From the NCBI RefSeq assembly GCF_946885885.1, contig NZ_CAMPHN010000029.1, positions 1-36,584 of the forward strand: a DNA stretch of 36,584 nucleotides. The letters run 5' to 3'. Source of the DNA: an uncultured Pseudomonas sp. (GTDB lineage: Bacteria; Pseudomonadota; Gammaproteobacteria; Pseudomonadales; Pseudomonadaceae). The position numbers were made by a program, and so were the translations under genes. A model generated the notes under the pieces. That model saw nothing but the letters and a program-made list of their open reading frames with translations, was not told the DNA's origin and ran no database searches. Each line of letters begins with the position of its first letter. Within the stretch, counting starts at the first letter, position 1. Below are positions 1-7,948 of the stretch, piece after piece.

Positions 1-49
1 ATACCCAGGGCGCCGATTCCCGGGTATCGCTTCGCTCAACCCGGGCTAC
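1..49. repeat. REP pair at window edge, cut by the boundary (CCCGGGT/ACCCGGG family)
   Basis: The first ten bases are the end of one REP arm. A complete arm in the opposite orientation follows at 19-49 (CCCGGGTATCGCTTCGCTCA, then ACCCGGGCTAC). The linker between the arms (CAGGGCGCCGATTC) is the same as in the pair at 2482-2552, so this is another copy of the same two-arm unit. It lies downstream of the kinase gene that ends at 97. Confidence 0.8.
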
Positions 50-96
50 CATTGGGTAACTTTGATCTTTCCCAGTCTCCAGCGTCGGGCTTGCGA

Positions 97-633
97 TCAG
101 TCAGTACGGGGCTCGGCCACTAGTTCAGCGACCGCTTCGAGCGCCTGCTGGCGGCGCTGCACCCAGTCGCCGCCCAGATCGCGGGAGGTCTGGCGGTTGC
201 CGTGCAGCCAATCCCGGCAGGCACGGTGAAACGCCACGCGCTCGGCCAACTCCGGTTGGCAGCGCTGGCCGTCGGCAACCCAGGGCACGCCCTGTGGGTC
301 GAGCAGCAGATGCAGGTCATAGCGCCGTTCGAGTAGGGCTTGCTCGATCCAGGCCGGACAGTCGCCGAACAGGCTGCGGCTCCACAGCATATTGCTCAGC
401 AGGTGGGTATCGAGGATCAACAGCGGCGGCCGCGCGGAGCGGGCCTGATCTTCCCACTCAAGCTGGCCGCGGGCGATGGCCGGGATATCCGCGTAACAGG
501 TGTCGCGGCCCTGCTGTTCGATGAAATACCGCACGTACTCGCCGACCAGCAGCCCGCCGAAGCGCGCCTGTAGCGTTTCGGCCAACCAGCTTTTACCGCT
601 GGATTCCGGGCCGGTCAGCACCAGCACCTTCAT
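97..633 (-). CDS. NadR-type nicotinamide riboside kinase / AAA ATPase
   Basis: This is a 178-residue P-loop protein. The Walker A motif GPESSGKS lies at about residues 8-15, right after the first beta strand, as in the C-terminal kinase domain of NadR. A LLILDT strand near residue 95 fits Walker B. The adenylyltransferase and HTH domains of full NadR are absent. The expected role is to phosphorylate imported nicotinamide riboside to NMN in the cytoplasm. The start is the ATG at 633, whose ATGA overlaps the stop of pnuC, so the two genes are translationally coupled. The pnuC neighbour strongly supports the substrate. Ribosylnicotinamide kinase function is inferred; related family members are annotated only as AAA ATPases. 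Confidence 0.85.
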   Translation of the reverse strand: MKVLVLTGPESSGKSWLAETLQARFGGLLVGEYVRYFIEQQGRDTCYADIPAIARGQLEWEDQARSARPPLLILDTHLLSNMLWSRSLFGDCPAWIEQALLERRYDLHLLLDPQGVPWVADGQRCQPELAERVAFHRACRDWLHGNRQTSRDLGGDWVQRRQQALEAVAELVAEPRTD

Positions 634-1208
634 GCCCGGACCAACTCCGGCACTCGGCGCCAGGTCAGCCAACCGTGCAATGCGAGCAGGCAGAACAGGC
701 CGTAGAGAACGGCGGTGGGGTACAAGCCCTTGTGCACGAACAGGCCGACGTAGATCAGATCCAGCGCCAGCCAAAGCGGCCAACACTCCAGACGCTTCTG
801 CGCCATCCACACCTGGGCGACCAGGCTGAACGCGGTCAGCGCGGCGTCCAACCAGGGCACCGCCGCATCGGTGTAAGTCGCCATCGGGTAGCCGAGCGCC
901 AGGCTGCCGGCGGTGCCGATGGCGAGGCTCAGCAGCAAACCCGGCGCGCTCAGGCGGCTGACTTCGCGGCCATGCTGCCGGCTGCCGCCGCGCGTCCATT
1001 GCCACCAGCCGTAAAGCTGCAGCGCGGCGAACACGCCCTGCAACAGCATGTCCGAATACAGCTTCACCTCGAAGAAGATCCAGCTGTAGATCAGCACCAT
1101 CACCAGGCCGATCGGCCAGCACCAGACATTCTGTTTGACCGTCAGCCAGACGGCGATCACGCCGAGCGTGGCGGCGAAGAGTTCAAGGGGCGACATCGGA
1201 AACCTCAT
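630..1208 (-). CDS. pnuC: PnuC nicotinamide riboside transporter
   Basis: This is an inner-membrane protein of about 190 residues with roughly seven hydrophobic segments. It has the Trp/Tyr-rich pattern typical of PnuC: WCWPIGLVMVLIYSWIFFEVKL near the N-terminus, LYGWWQW, and WPLWLALDLIYVGLFVHKGL near the C-terminus. PnuC proteins import nicotinamide riboside by facilitated diffusion, driven by cytoplasmic phosphorylation. The kinase needed for that trapping is encoded by the next gene with a 4-base overlap. Two starts are possible: ATG at 1208 (MRFPMSPL) or ATG at 1196 (MSPLEL). No TPP or NAD riboswitch fold was recognised upstream. A short palindrome at 1309-1321 is the only operator-like signal seen. 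Confidence 0.9.
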   Translation of the reverse strand: MRFPMSPLELFAATLGVIAVWLTVKQNVWCWPIGLVMVLIYSWIFFEVKLYSDMLLQGVFAALQLYGWWQWTRGGSRQHGREVSRLSAPGLLLSLAIGTAGSLALGYPMATYTDAAVPWLDAALTAFSLVAQVWMAQKRLECWPLWLALDLIYVGLFVHKGLYPTAVLYGLFCLLALHGWLTWRRVPELVRA

Positions 1209-1291
1209 GGTGCGGGGGCGGCGATTGTATAAAAAACAACCAACCCCTTGCACCTCACAGCCCTCGCCGGCTACAGCTATGACCGCACAGG

Positions 1292-1300
1292 TTATCCACA
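1292..1300. promoter_or_regulatory. single consensus DnaA-box sequence
   Basis: TTATCCACA is a perfect match to the DnaA box, about 90 bases upstream of pnuC. It stands alone, with no cluster of boxes, so it is not an origin. A lone match in 36 kb is compatible with chance. Confidence 0.25.
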
Positions 1301-1308
1301 GAAGATTG

Positions 1309-1321
1309 CACAGTTACTGTG
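1309..1321. promoter_or_regulatory. palindrome upstream of pnuC, candidate operator
   Basis: CACAG-TTA-CTGTG is a perfect 5+5 inverted repeat about 100 bases upstream of the pnuC start, in an otherwise AT-rich promoter-like stretch (1320-1376). The binding protein is unknown. Operator function is inferred from position only. Confidence 0.3.
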
Positions 1322-1376
1322 TGTAAGAATTTGACTAAGTCATTGAGCTTTAATGAATTTTTTATTGCATAACAGA

Positions 1377-1431
1377 AGGGCGGGTACAACTCGCCACAAG
1401 TCAAAGGCACGGCGGGTTGCACCCGCCCTAC
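1377..1431. repeat. REP-like inverted repeat (GGCGGGTTGCACCCGCCCTAC family)
   Basis: Two inverted arms, AGGGCGGGTACAACTCGCC (1377-1395) and GGCGGGTTGCACCCGCCCTAC (1411-1431), lie 20 bases beyond the stop of the N-acetyltransferase gene. The same family recurs at 13962-14015. It may act as a terminator or mRNA stabiliser between the two minus-strand units. Confidence 0.75.
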
Positions 1432-1450
1432 GCGCTTCGCGGCCCAAGCC

Positions 1451-2278
1451 TCACTCGCCCGCAATCAACCGCCCGATGGTCCCGCGCAGTTCAGTATGCT
1501 CCGGCACCTGTATAGCGAACTCATCGCGCAACACCTCCAGTACCGTATCGACATCCCGCAGTTGCACGCGCTCGCTGGTTTCGCCCAGGCGATGGATGGC
1601 GAAGCTGCCGTTGTGCAGGGTTTTACGCAACTGGTGCCCCGTGCGGGTGACGATCATCTGGCCGAGGAAGGGCGACTCCGGGTGGGTGGACACGTACCAG
1701 CTGGCGACGGTGTAATCGATATCCGCCACTGTTTGCAGGTCGAACAGGTACATCGCTCGCCACTCCTCGCCCACCAGGGCGCGCAAGGTGTAAGTGCCGT
1801 CGACCTGGCTGAGTCGGTAAGGCTCGTGCGGGGTGGCTTGTTGCGCTTCGCTGTCGAGCAGCAACGGGCAGGTCGGTACCATGCCGCCGAAACCCACATC
1901 GGCGATGTAGCGCATGCCGTCAAGGGTCACCAGCACCAGCATGTGCGTGCGGGCGGTTTGCGCATCCTCCGGCCCGCCCATCACCACGCGCCCGGTCAGG
2001 CCGCGCGCCTCGAAACCCAGGGCCTGCAATAACAGCAGAAACAGCTGGTTGAGTTCGAAGCAATAACCGCCGCGTCCTTGACGCAGCAGCTTGTCCTGCA
2101 CCGCGGGCGGGTCGACGGGCACCGGAACGCGGAGCATCGTCGACAGGGTTTCGAAGGGGAACTCGGCGGTGTGCCGCAGTTGCAGCTCGCGCAGTGTTTC
2201 CAGGGTCGGCGGCGGTGCCGACGAGTAGCCCAGGCGTTTGAGGTACGTATCCAGGTCCAGCATGAACGGCTCGCTCAT
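1451..2278 (-). CDS. nat: arylamine N-acetyltransferase (NAT/NhoA family)
   Basis: A 275-residue cytosolic enzyme that moves the acetyl group of acetyl-CoA onto arylamines, hydrazines or hydroxylamines through a cysteine thioester. The family triad is visible in order: Cys in RGGYCFELN (about residue 72), His in TRTHMLVLV (about residue 110) and Asp in IADVGFGG (about residue 127). The N-terminal signature RHTAEFPFET is also present. The length is normal for bacterial NATs. The ATG at 2278 is preceded by GGAGAAG, which supports this start. It is monocistronic, bounded by REP repeats on both sides. The natural substrate cannot be read from the sequence. Confidence 0.93.
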   Translation of the reverse strand: MSEPFMLDLDTYLKRLGYSSAPPPTLETLRELQLRHTAEFPFETLSTMLRVPVPVDPPAVQDKLLRQGRGGYCFELNQLFLLLLQALGFEARGLTGRVVMGGPEDAQTARTHMLVLVTLDGMRYIADVGFGGMVPTCPLLLDSEAQQATPHEPYRLSQVDGTYTLRALVGEEWRAMYLFDLQTVADIDYTVASWYVSTHPESPFLGQMIVTRTGHQLRKTLHNGSFAIHRLGETSERVQLRDVDTVLEVLRDEFAIQVPEHTELRGTIGRLIAGE

Positions 2279-2334
2279 CGAGGCTTCTCCTTTTTCACCT
2301 GCCGAATCTTTTACCAGAACAGCGGCGCGGGTAA

Positions 2335-2390
2335 GTAGTTTGGGCGCTTCGTAACCGCTCCCGGGTATCGCTTAGCTCGACCCGGGCTAC
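2335..2390. repeat. composite REP unit upstream of the RAYT
   Basis: A GTAGTTTGGGCGCTTCGTAA block is followed directly by a REP arm (CCCGGGTATCGCTTAGCTC, then GACCCGGGCTAC). The same composite occurs at 3119-3174 just after the transposase gene, so the transposase is framed by two direct copies. Confidence 0.75.
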
Positions 2391-2481
2391 GGATTAAAGT
2401 GGATCGCCGCCCGGCCGCTTCCACACCGGCAGTGCACGACCGCAACTTCTCTGACCTTCTCATAAACAAAAAGGCCCGCAC

Positions 2482-2552
2482 GTAGCCTGGGTTGAGCGCA
2501 GCGATACTCAGGGCGCCGATTCCCGGGTGTCGCTGCGCTCGACCCGGGCTAC
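2482..2552. repeat. inverted REP pair (BIME) 36 bases upstream of the RAYT gene
   Basis: Arm 1 runs 2482-2513 (GTAGCCTGGGTTGAGCGCAG...) and arm 2 runs 2522-2552 in inverse orientation. They are joined by the linker found at the window start. Each arm is itself a hairpin with CCTGGGT/ACCCAGG-type stems. REP hairpins are the known substrates of RAYT nucleases. Confidence 0.85.
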
Positions 2553-2588
2553 CATTGGAGTGACTTTCATCTGCAAAGGACTGCAGCA

Positions 2589-3122
2589 ATGGTGCTTTAC
2601 CGCCGTGACGCAACGCCGGGCGCGACCTGGTTTTTTACCCTCAACCTGGCGAACCGCCAAAGCGATTTGCTGACCGCGCACGTCGATCTGCTGCGCTCCA
2701 GCTTCGCCCATGTGATGCGTCAGCATCCCTGGCGTATCGATGCCATCGTGATCCTGCCTGATCACCTGCATGCGCTGTGCACGCTGCCGCCGGGCGATGC
2801 CGATTTTGCGCTGCGTTGGCGGTTGATCAAGAGCGGTTTTTCCCGAGCCCTGCCAGCGGGCGAGCACATATCTCCCAGCCGCCAACGCAAGGGAGAACGC
2901 GGTATCTGGCAGCAGCGTTATTGGGAACATCGTGTTCGTGACGATGACGACTTTGTCCGCCATGTCGATTACATCCATCACAACCCACGCAAACATGGCC
3001 ATGTGGAGCAGGTGATCGATTGGCCGTGGTCGTCGTTTCATCGTTATGTCGCGGCGGGGATATTGCCGGCGGATTGGGCGGGCGGCGGGCATGATGAGCC
3101 ATCGAGCGGGGAAAGGAGGTAG
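2589..3122 (+). CDS. REP-associated tyrosine transposase (RAYT, Y1/TnpA-REP family)
   Basis: A 177-residue single-domain HUH nuclease. The metal-binding HxH is in LPDHLHALCTLP (about residues 56-67). The catalytic tyrosine is in the helix VDYIHHNPRKHG (about residue 138). WPWSSFHRYV near residue 150 is a family hallmark. It lies between REP repeats of one sequence family on both sides, the usual context for RAYTs. RAYTs are domesticated IS200/IS605-type enzymes thought to spread or process REPs rather than to transpose themselves. No IS ends other than the REPs are seen. The gene appears intact. Its TAG stop lies inside the downstream repeat. Confidence 0.93.
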   Translation: MVLYRRDATPGATWFFTLNLANRQSDLLTAHVDLLRSSFAHVMRQHPWRIDAIVILPDHLHALCTLPPGDADFALRWRLIKSGFSRALPAGEHISPSRQRKGERGIWQQRYWEHRVRDDDDFVRHVDYIHHNPRKHGHVEQVIDWPWSSFHRYVAAGILPADWAGGGHDEPSSGERR

Positions 3123-3217
3123 GTTGGGCGCTTCGTAAACGCCCCCGGGTATCGCTTCGCTCAACCCAGGCTACGAGGGGTGTCCGTAGCCTGGGTTGAG
3201 CGCAGCGATACCCAGGG
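3119..3217. repeat. REP cluster downstream of the RAYT
   Basis: This contains the composite unit GTAGGTTGGGCGCTTCGTAA plus an arm (to 3174), then an inverted arm at 3186-3217 (GTAGCCTGGGTTGAGCGCAG...). The cluster starts on the last codon and stop of the transposase. The paired inverted arms could form a long cruciform or hairpin. Confidence 0.85.
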
Positions 3218-3234
3218 AAATGCTATGAGGCAAA

Positions 3235-3264
3235 CAAAAAAGGCCAGTCTCTCGACTGGCCTTT
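3235..3264 (-). terminator. intrinsic terminator of the bauABC operon
   Basis: The arms AAAGGCCAGT and ACTGGCCTTT form a 10-bp stem with loop CTCTCG, followed on the minus strand by a run of T. It sits 22 bases after the bauC stop. The plus-strand side lacks a comparable T run, so it is assigned to the minus strand. Confidence 0.9.
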
Positions 3265-3286
3265 GGCTTTACCGCCCTACATGCTC

Positions 3287-4783
<1,497 letters not shown>

Positions 4784-4840
4784 AAATAACTCCGTTTGCG
4801 AATTCTGTTGGGTGGATCTGGCTGGGAGCGGCGGTGAACC

Positions 4841-4875
4841 GGCCCCAACCCCGACCCTATCCCGAGGGAGAGGGC
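4841..4875. repeat. palindromic repeat GGCCC...AGGGCC between bauB and bauC
   Basis: GGCCCCAACCCCGACCCTAT followed by CCCGAGGGAGAGGGCC can fold on itself (CCCT/AGGG and CTC/GAG pairings). A related copy lies at 36182-36219 between ileS and lspA. Repeats of this form are common between genes in Pseudomonas; function unknown. Confidence 0.55.
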
Positions 4876-4887
4876 CTATCGTCGGAC

Positions 4888-4964
4888 GTAGGGTGGATGA
4901 CGCTTTTTTCATCCACCTTGCTGGCTTGGCTATTGGTGGATGGATGAAGCGTCATCCACCCTAC
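4888..4964. repeat. long inverted repeat (GTAGGGTGGATGACGC family) overlapping the bauB stop
   Basis: Two arms of about 30 bases, 4888-4917 and 4935-4964, are near-perfect inverted copies beginning GTAGGGTGGATGACGCTT. The end of the right arm (CTAC) contains the complement of the TAG stop of bauB, so the repeat supplies the last codon. It can form a long hairpin in the bauB-bauC mRNA. Confidence 0.85.
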
Positions 4965-5248
4965 GATTTGATTTCGGTTTCGACGAATACGATCTCGTGG
5001 TCGCTGGCATTGATCACGTTGTGCTCGACCCCAGCCTGGCGGAAGTACGCCTGCCCGGCCTTGAGCTCGGCGTACTTGTCGCCCTGCTGGGTTTCCAGCA
5101 GCAAGGTGCCGTCGGTTATCGGCACCACCACATAGTCGTAGCCGTGGCGATGGCGGCCGGTTTCGGCGCCGGGGGCGAAGCGCCACTCGGTGACGATCAC
5201 CCGCTGGTTATCCACCTGCACGCTGGCCACCGCTTGCGCTCGGCTCAT
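4961..5248 (-). CDS. bauB: BauB-like cupin-domain protein
   Basis: A 95-residue single cupin barrel. The first cupin motif is seen in GAETGRHRHGYDYVVVPITDG (residues about 28-48), with metal-ligand histidines in RHRHG. The second motif, QAYFRQAGVEHNVIN, contains a further His. The start ATG at 5248 forms TGATG with the stop of bauA, so translation is coupled. In P. aeruginosa the equivalent small cupin gene lies between bauA and bauC; its biochemical role in beta-alanine use is not established. Its stop codon falls within a palindromic repeat. An accessory function for the aminotransferase or aldehyde step is only inference. Confidence 0.85.
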   Translation of the reverse strand: MSRAQAVASVQVDNQRVIVTEWRFAPGAETGRHRHGYDYVVVPITDGTLLLETQQGDKYAELKAGQAYFRQAGVEHNVINASDHEIVFVETEIKS

Positions 5249-6594
5249 CAATCGATGCTCTGCAGGGTTTCGCCGACGGCATTGAACACCCGGTCGAGGT
5301 CTTCCATCTTGGCGTTGAAGGTTGGCCCGAATTGCAGGGTGTCGCCGCCGAAGCGCACGTAGAAGCCGGCCTTCCACAAGGCGATGCCGGCCTCGTAAGG
5401 GCGTACCACCGGGTCGCCGTCGCGCGGTGTCAGCTGGATCGCGCCGGCCAGGCCGCAGTTGCGGATGTCGACGATGTGCTTGGCGCCTTTGAGGCCATGC
5501 AGGGCGGCGGCGAATTTCGGCGCCAGCTCGGCGGACTGCTGGATCAGGTTTTCGCGTTTGAGCAATTCCAACGAGGCCAGGCCGGCGGCGCAGGCCACCG
5601 GGTGGGCCGAGTAGGTGTAGCCGTGGGTGAACTCGACCATATGCTCGGGCGTGGCCTGCTGCATAAAGGTGTTGTAGATCTCGCTGCTGGCGATCACCGC
5701 GCCCAGCGGAATGGCGCCGTTGGTGATCTGCTTGGCGGCGTTGACGATGTCCGGCGTCACGCCGAAGTACTCGGCGCCGCTCCAGGTGCCGAGGCGGCCG
5801 AACGCGGTGATCACTTCGTCGAAGATCAGCAGGATGTTGTGCTGCGTGCAGATCTCGCGCAGGCGTTGCAGGTAGCCGGTCGGCGGCACTATGACACCGG
5901 CCGAGCCGGACATCGGCTCGACGATCACCGCGGCGATGTTCGAGGCGTCGTGCAGTTCGATCAGCTTGAGCAGTTCATTGGCCAGCTCGACGCCGCCGGT
6001 CGCGGCCATGCCCTGGGTGTAGGCCATGCCCGGTTGCAGGGTGTGCGGCAGGTGATCGACGTCCATCAGTTGGCCGTACATCTTGCGGTTGCCGCCGATG
6101 CCGCCGAGGCTGGTGCCGGCGATGTTCACGCCGTGGTAGCCACGGGCGCGGCCGATGAATTTGGTCTTGGCCGGCTGACCTTTCAGACGCCAGTAGGCCT
6201 TGGCCATCTTCACCGCGGTGTCGGCGCACTCGGAGCCCGAGCCGGTAAAGAACACATGGTTGAGCTCGCCCGGCATCAGGTCGGCGATTTGTTCGGCCAG
6301 CTTGAACGACAGCGCGTGGCCATGCTGGAAGCCTGGCGAATAATCCAGGGTGCCGAGCTGCTTGGCCACAGCGTCCTGGATCTCCTTACGCGAGTGGCCG
6401 GCGCCGCAGGTCCACAGGCCGGACAGGCTGTCGTAGACCTTGCGACCCTGGTCGTCGGTCAGCCAGCTGCCTTCGGCGGCGACGATCAGGCGCGGGTCGC
6501 GCTGAAAACTGCGATTGGCGGTGAACGGCATCCAGTGGGCATCCAGTTTGAGCTGGCTGGCCAGGGACGGGGTGGCGGTCTGTGGCAGGTTCAT
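5248..6594 (-). CDS. bauA: beta-alanine:pyruvate transaminase (BauA)
   Basis: A 448-residue class-III PLP aminotransferase (omega-amino acid:pyruvate type). It transfers the amino group of beta-alanine to pyruvate, giving malonate semialdehyde and alanine. Visible features are the PLP phosphate-binding FFTGSGSECADTAVKMA, the aromatic ARGYHGVNIAGTS, the cofactor-contacting Asp in LLIFDEVITAFGR (about residue 259), the Schiff-base Lys in NAAKQITNGAIPLG (about residue 288), and HGYTYSAHPVACAAG. The ATG at 6594 gives the exact length usual for this family. It is the first gene of the bau operon, divergent from bauR. A REP-like hairpin (6641-6669) lies in its upstream region. Confidence 0.94.
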   Translation of the reverse strand: MNLPQTATPSLASQLKLDAHWMPFTANRSFQRDPRLIVAAEGSWLTDDQGRKVYDSLSGLWTCGAGHSRKEIQDAVAKQLGTLDYSPGFQHGHALSFKLAEQIADLMPGELNHVFFTGSGSECADTAVKMAKAYWRLKGQPAKTKFIGRARGYHGVNIAGTSLGGIGGNRKMYGQLMDVDHLPHTLQPGMAYTQGMAATGGVELANELLKLIELHDASNIAAVIVEPMSGSAGVIVPPTGYLQRLREICTQHNILLIFDEVITAFGRLGTWSGAEYFGVTPDIVNAAKQITNGAIPLGAVIASSEIYNTFMQQATPEHMVEFTHGYTYSAHPVACAAGLASLELLKRENLIQQSAELAPKFAAALHGLKGAKHIVDIRNCGLAGAIQLTPRDGDPVVRPYEAGIALWKAGFYVRFGGDTLQFGPTFNAKMEDLDRVFNAVGETLQSID

Positions 6595-6640
6595 GGCGGC
6601 CTCGTGTGTGAGCAACTTGATTATTTTGTGGCTTGGGCTT

Positions 6641-6669
6641 TGTGGGAGGGGCCGGGCGGCGATCCCACA
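6641..6669. repeat. REP-like hairpin in the bauA-bauR intergenic region
   Basis: TGTGGGA and TCCCACA form a 7-bp stem around a GC-rich centre. This resembles the TGTGGGAGGGGC REP type also seen at 11789-11810. It sits between the bauA start and the candidate BauR box, so it would lie in the bauA promoter or 5' leader. Confidence 0.6.
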
Positions 6670-6740
6670 GGAAAAAGCAAATCTATTGCTAGCAAAGGTG
6701 CCACGGGCATACAGTCAGTAAAAGCACACTCTTCTTATCC

Positions 6741-6759
6741 TTAGTTAACTAGCGACTAA
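6741..6759. promoter_or_regulatory. LysR-type operator candidate for BauR
   Basis: TTAGT-N9-ACTAA is a perfect interrupted dyad with the T-N11-A core typical of LysR-family boxes. It lies 18 bases before bauR in the divergent bauA-bauR region, as expected for an autoregulating activator. Binding is inferred. Confidence 0.6.
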
Positions 6760-6762
6760 ACA

Positions 6763-6780
6763 ATGAGCAGTAAACCATGA
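6763..6780 (+). other. five-codon upstream reading frame (MSSKP) overlapping the bauR start
   Basis: ATGAGCAGTAAACCATGA ends in a TGA that overlaps the bauR ATG as ATGA. No good Shine-Dalgarno precedes bauR itself, so coupling to this mini-frame is possible. It is equally possible that this is chance. Confidence 0.25.
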
Positions 6781-7697
6781 GCGCACGCCGCCCCGATCCG
6801 CTGGCCCAGGTCAGCGACTTTGATATCCGCCTGCTCAAGCTGTTTCGCAGCGTAGTCGAATGCGGCGGTTTTTCCGCCGCCGAGAGCGCCCTGGGCATCG
6901 GCCGCTCGGCGATCAGCCAGCAGATGAGCGACCTCGAACAGCGCCTCGGCTTGCGCCTGTGCCAACGCGGCCGCGCCGGCTTTGCCCTGACCGAGGAAGG
7001 TCGCGAGGTGTACCAGTCGACCCAGCAACTGCTGGCCGCTTTGGAGAGTTTCCGTACCGAGGTCAATGGCCTGCACCAGCACCTGCGCGGCGAGTTGAAT
7101 ATCGGCCTGACCGACAACCTGGTGACGGTGCCGCACATGCGCATCACCCATGCTCTGGCGCGCCTGAAAGAGCGTGGCCCGGACGTGCATATCAATATCC
7201 GCATGACCCCGCCGAGCGAGGTCGAGCAAGGCGTGCTCGACGGGCGCCTGCATATCGGTGTGGTGCCGCTGAGCAATCCGCTGTCCGGGTTGGACTATCA
7301 GGTGCTGTACGACGAGCGTTCGCTGCTGTACTGCGCGGTCGGCCACCCGCTGTTCTATGTCGACGACCAGCAATTGCCGGATGCACGCCTCAACGATCAG
7401 GAAGCCATAGCACCGACCTTCCGCCTGCCGCCCGAGGTGCAGAGCCACTATCAGGCGCTCAATTGCACCGCCAGCGCCTCGGACCGCGAAGGCATGGCCT
7501 TTCTGATTCTCACCGGGCGCTATATCGGCTACCTGCCTGACCACTACGCCCAGGCCTGGGTGCAACAAGGCCGCCTGCGCGCGCTGAAACCCGCCACCCG
7601 CTTCTACGACATCAGCCTGGCCTCGGTGACCCGCAAAGGCCGCCGACCGCATCTGGTGCTGGAGAGTTTTCTCGAAGCGCTCGCAGCCAGCGGTTAA
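6777..7697 (+). CDS. bauR: LysR-family regulator of beta-alanine catabolism (BauR)
   Basis: A 306-residue LTTR. The N-terminal winged HTH is clear (residues about 12-70): FDIRLLKLFRSVVECGGFSA, then ALGIGRSAISQQMSDLEQRLGLRLC. The linker helix and a two-lobed effector domain follow. It is divergent from bauA with a LysR-type dyad between them, the same arrangement as P. aeruginosa BauR/BauABCD. It is therefore expected to activate the bau genes in response to beta-alanine or a derivative. The start ATG at 6777 lacks a strong ribosome-binding site. The distal P. aeruginosa gene bauD (transporter) is not in this cluster. Confidence 0.88.
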   Translation: MSARRPDPLAQVSDFDIRLLKLFRSVVECGGFSAAESALGIGRSAISQQMSDLEQRLGLRLCQRGRAGFALTEEGREVYQSTQQLLAALESFRTEVNGLHQHLRGELNIGLTDNLVTVPHMRITHALARLKERGPDVHINIRMTPPSEVEQGVLDGRLHIGVVPLSNPLSGLDYQVLYDERSLLYCAVGHPLFYVDDQQLPDARLNDQEAIAPTFRLPPEVQSHYQALNCTASASDREGMAFLILTGRYIGYLPDHYAQAWVQQGRLRALKPATRFYDISLASVTRKGRRPHLVLESFLEALAASG

Positions 7698-7710
7698 GGA
7701 CAAGGCTCTG

Positions 7711-7777
7711 GTAGCCCGGATGCAATCCGGGGAGCGATGGCACCCGCACAAACTTTCCCGGATTGCATCCGGGCTAC
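7711..7777. repeat. inverted repeat (GTAGCCCGGATGCAATCCGGG family) after bauR
   Basis: Arms at 7711-7731 (GTAGCCCGGATGCAATCCGG...) and 7757-7777 (CCCGGATTGCATCCGGGCTAC) are perfect inverted copies, and each is internally palindromic. They lie 14 bases past the bauR stop and may serve as a terminator-like structure. Confidence 0.85.
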
Positions 7778-7948
7778 AAAGGCGTGGCGGTTTTTTCATC
7801 CTATTTATAAGGCGCGCATCGACATACCAGGTAACAACCCCTCATCACCATTGCCGGGCGGCTGCGGTCACAGGTCTATGCTCGATGGATGCGCTCTTGC
7901 GCTTTTGTTCCGCGATGTCTCCCTTTCGGTGCGACCACGGAGGACTCT

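Noticed and set aside
1292..1300. replication origin signal (DnaA box)
   Set aside because: It is a single box without a cluster, AT-rich unwinding element or dnaA/dnaN neighbours.
5332..6744. 470-residue open frame on the plus strand opposite bauA
   Set aside because: It has the same kind of shadow composition as the frame opposite bauC and lies against a gene with all transaminase motifs.
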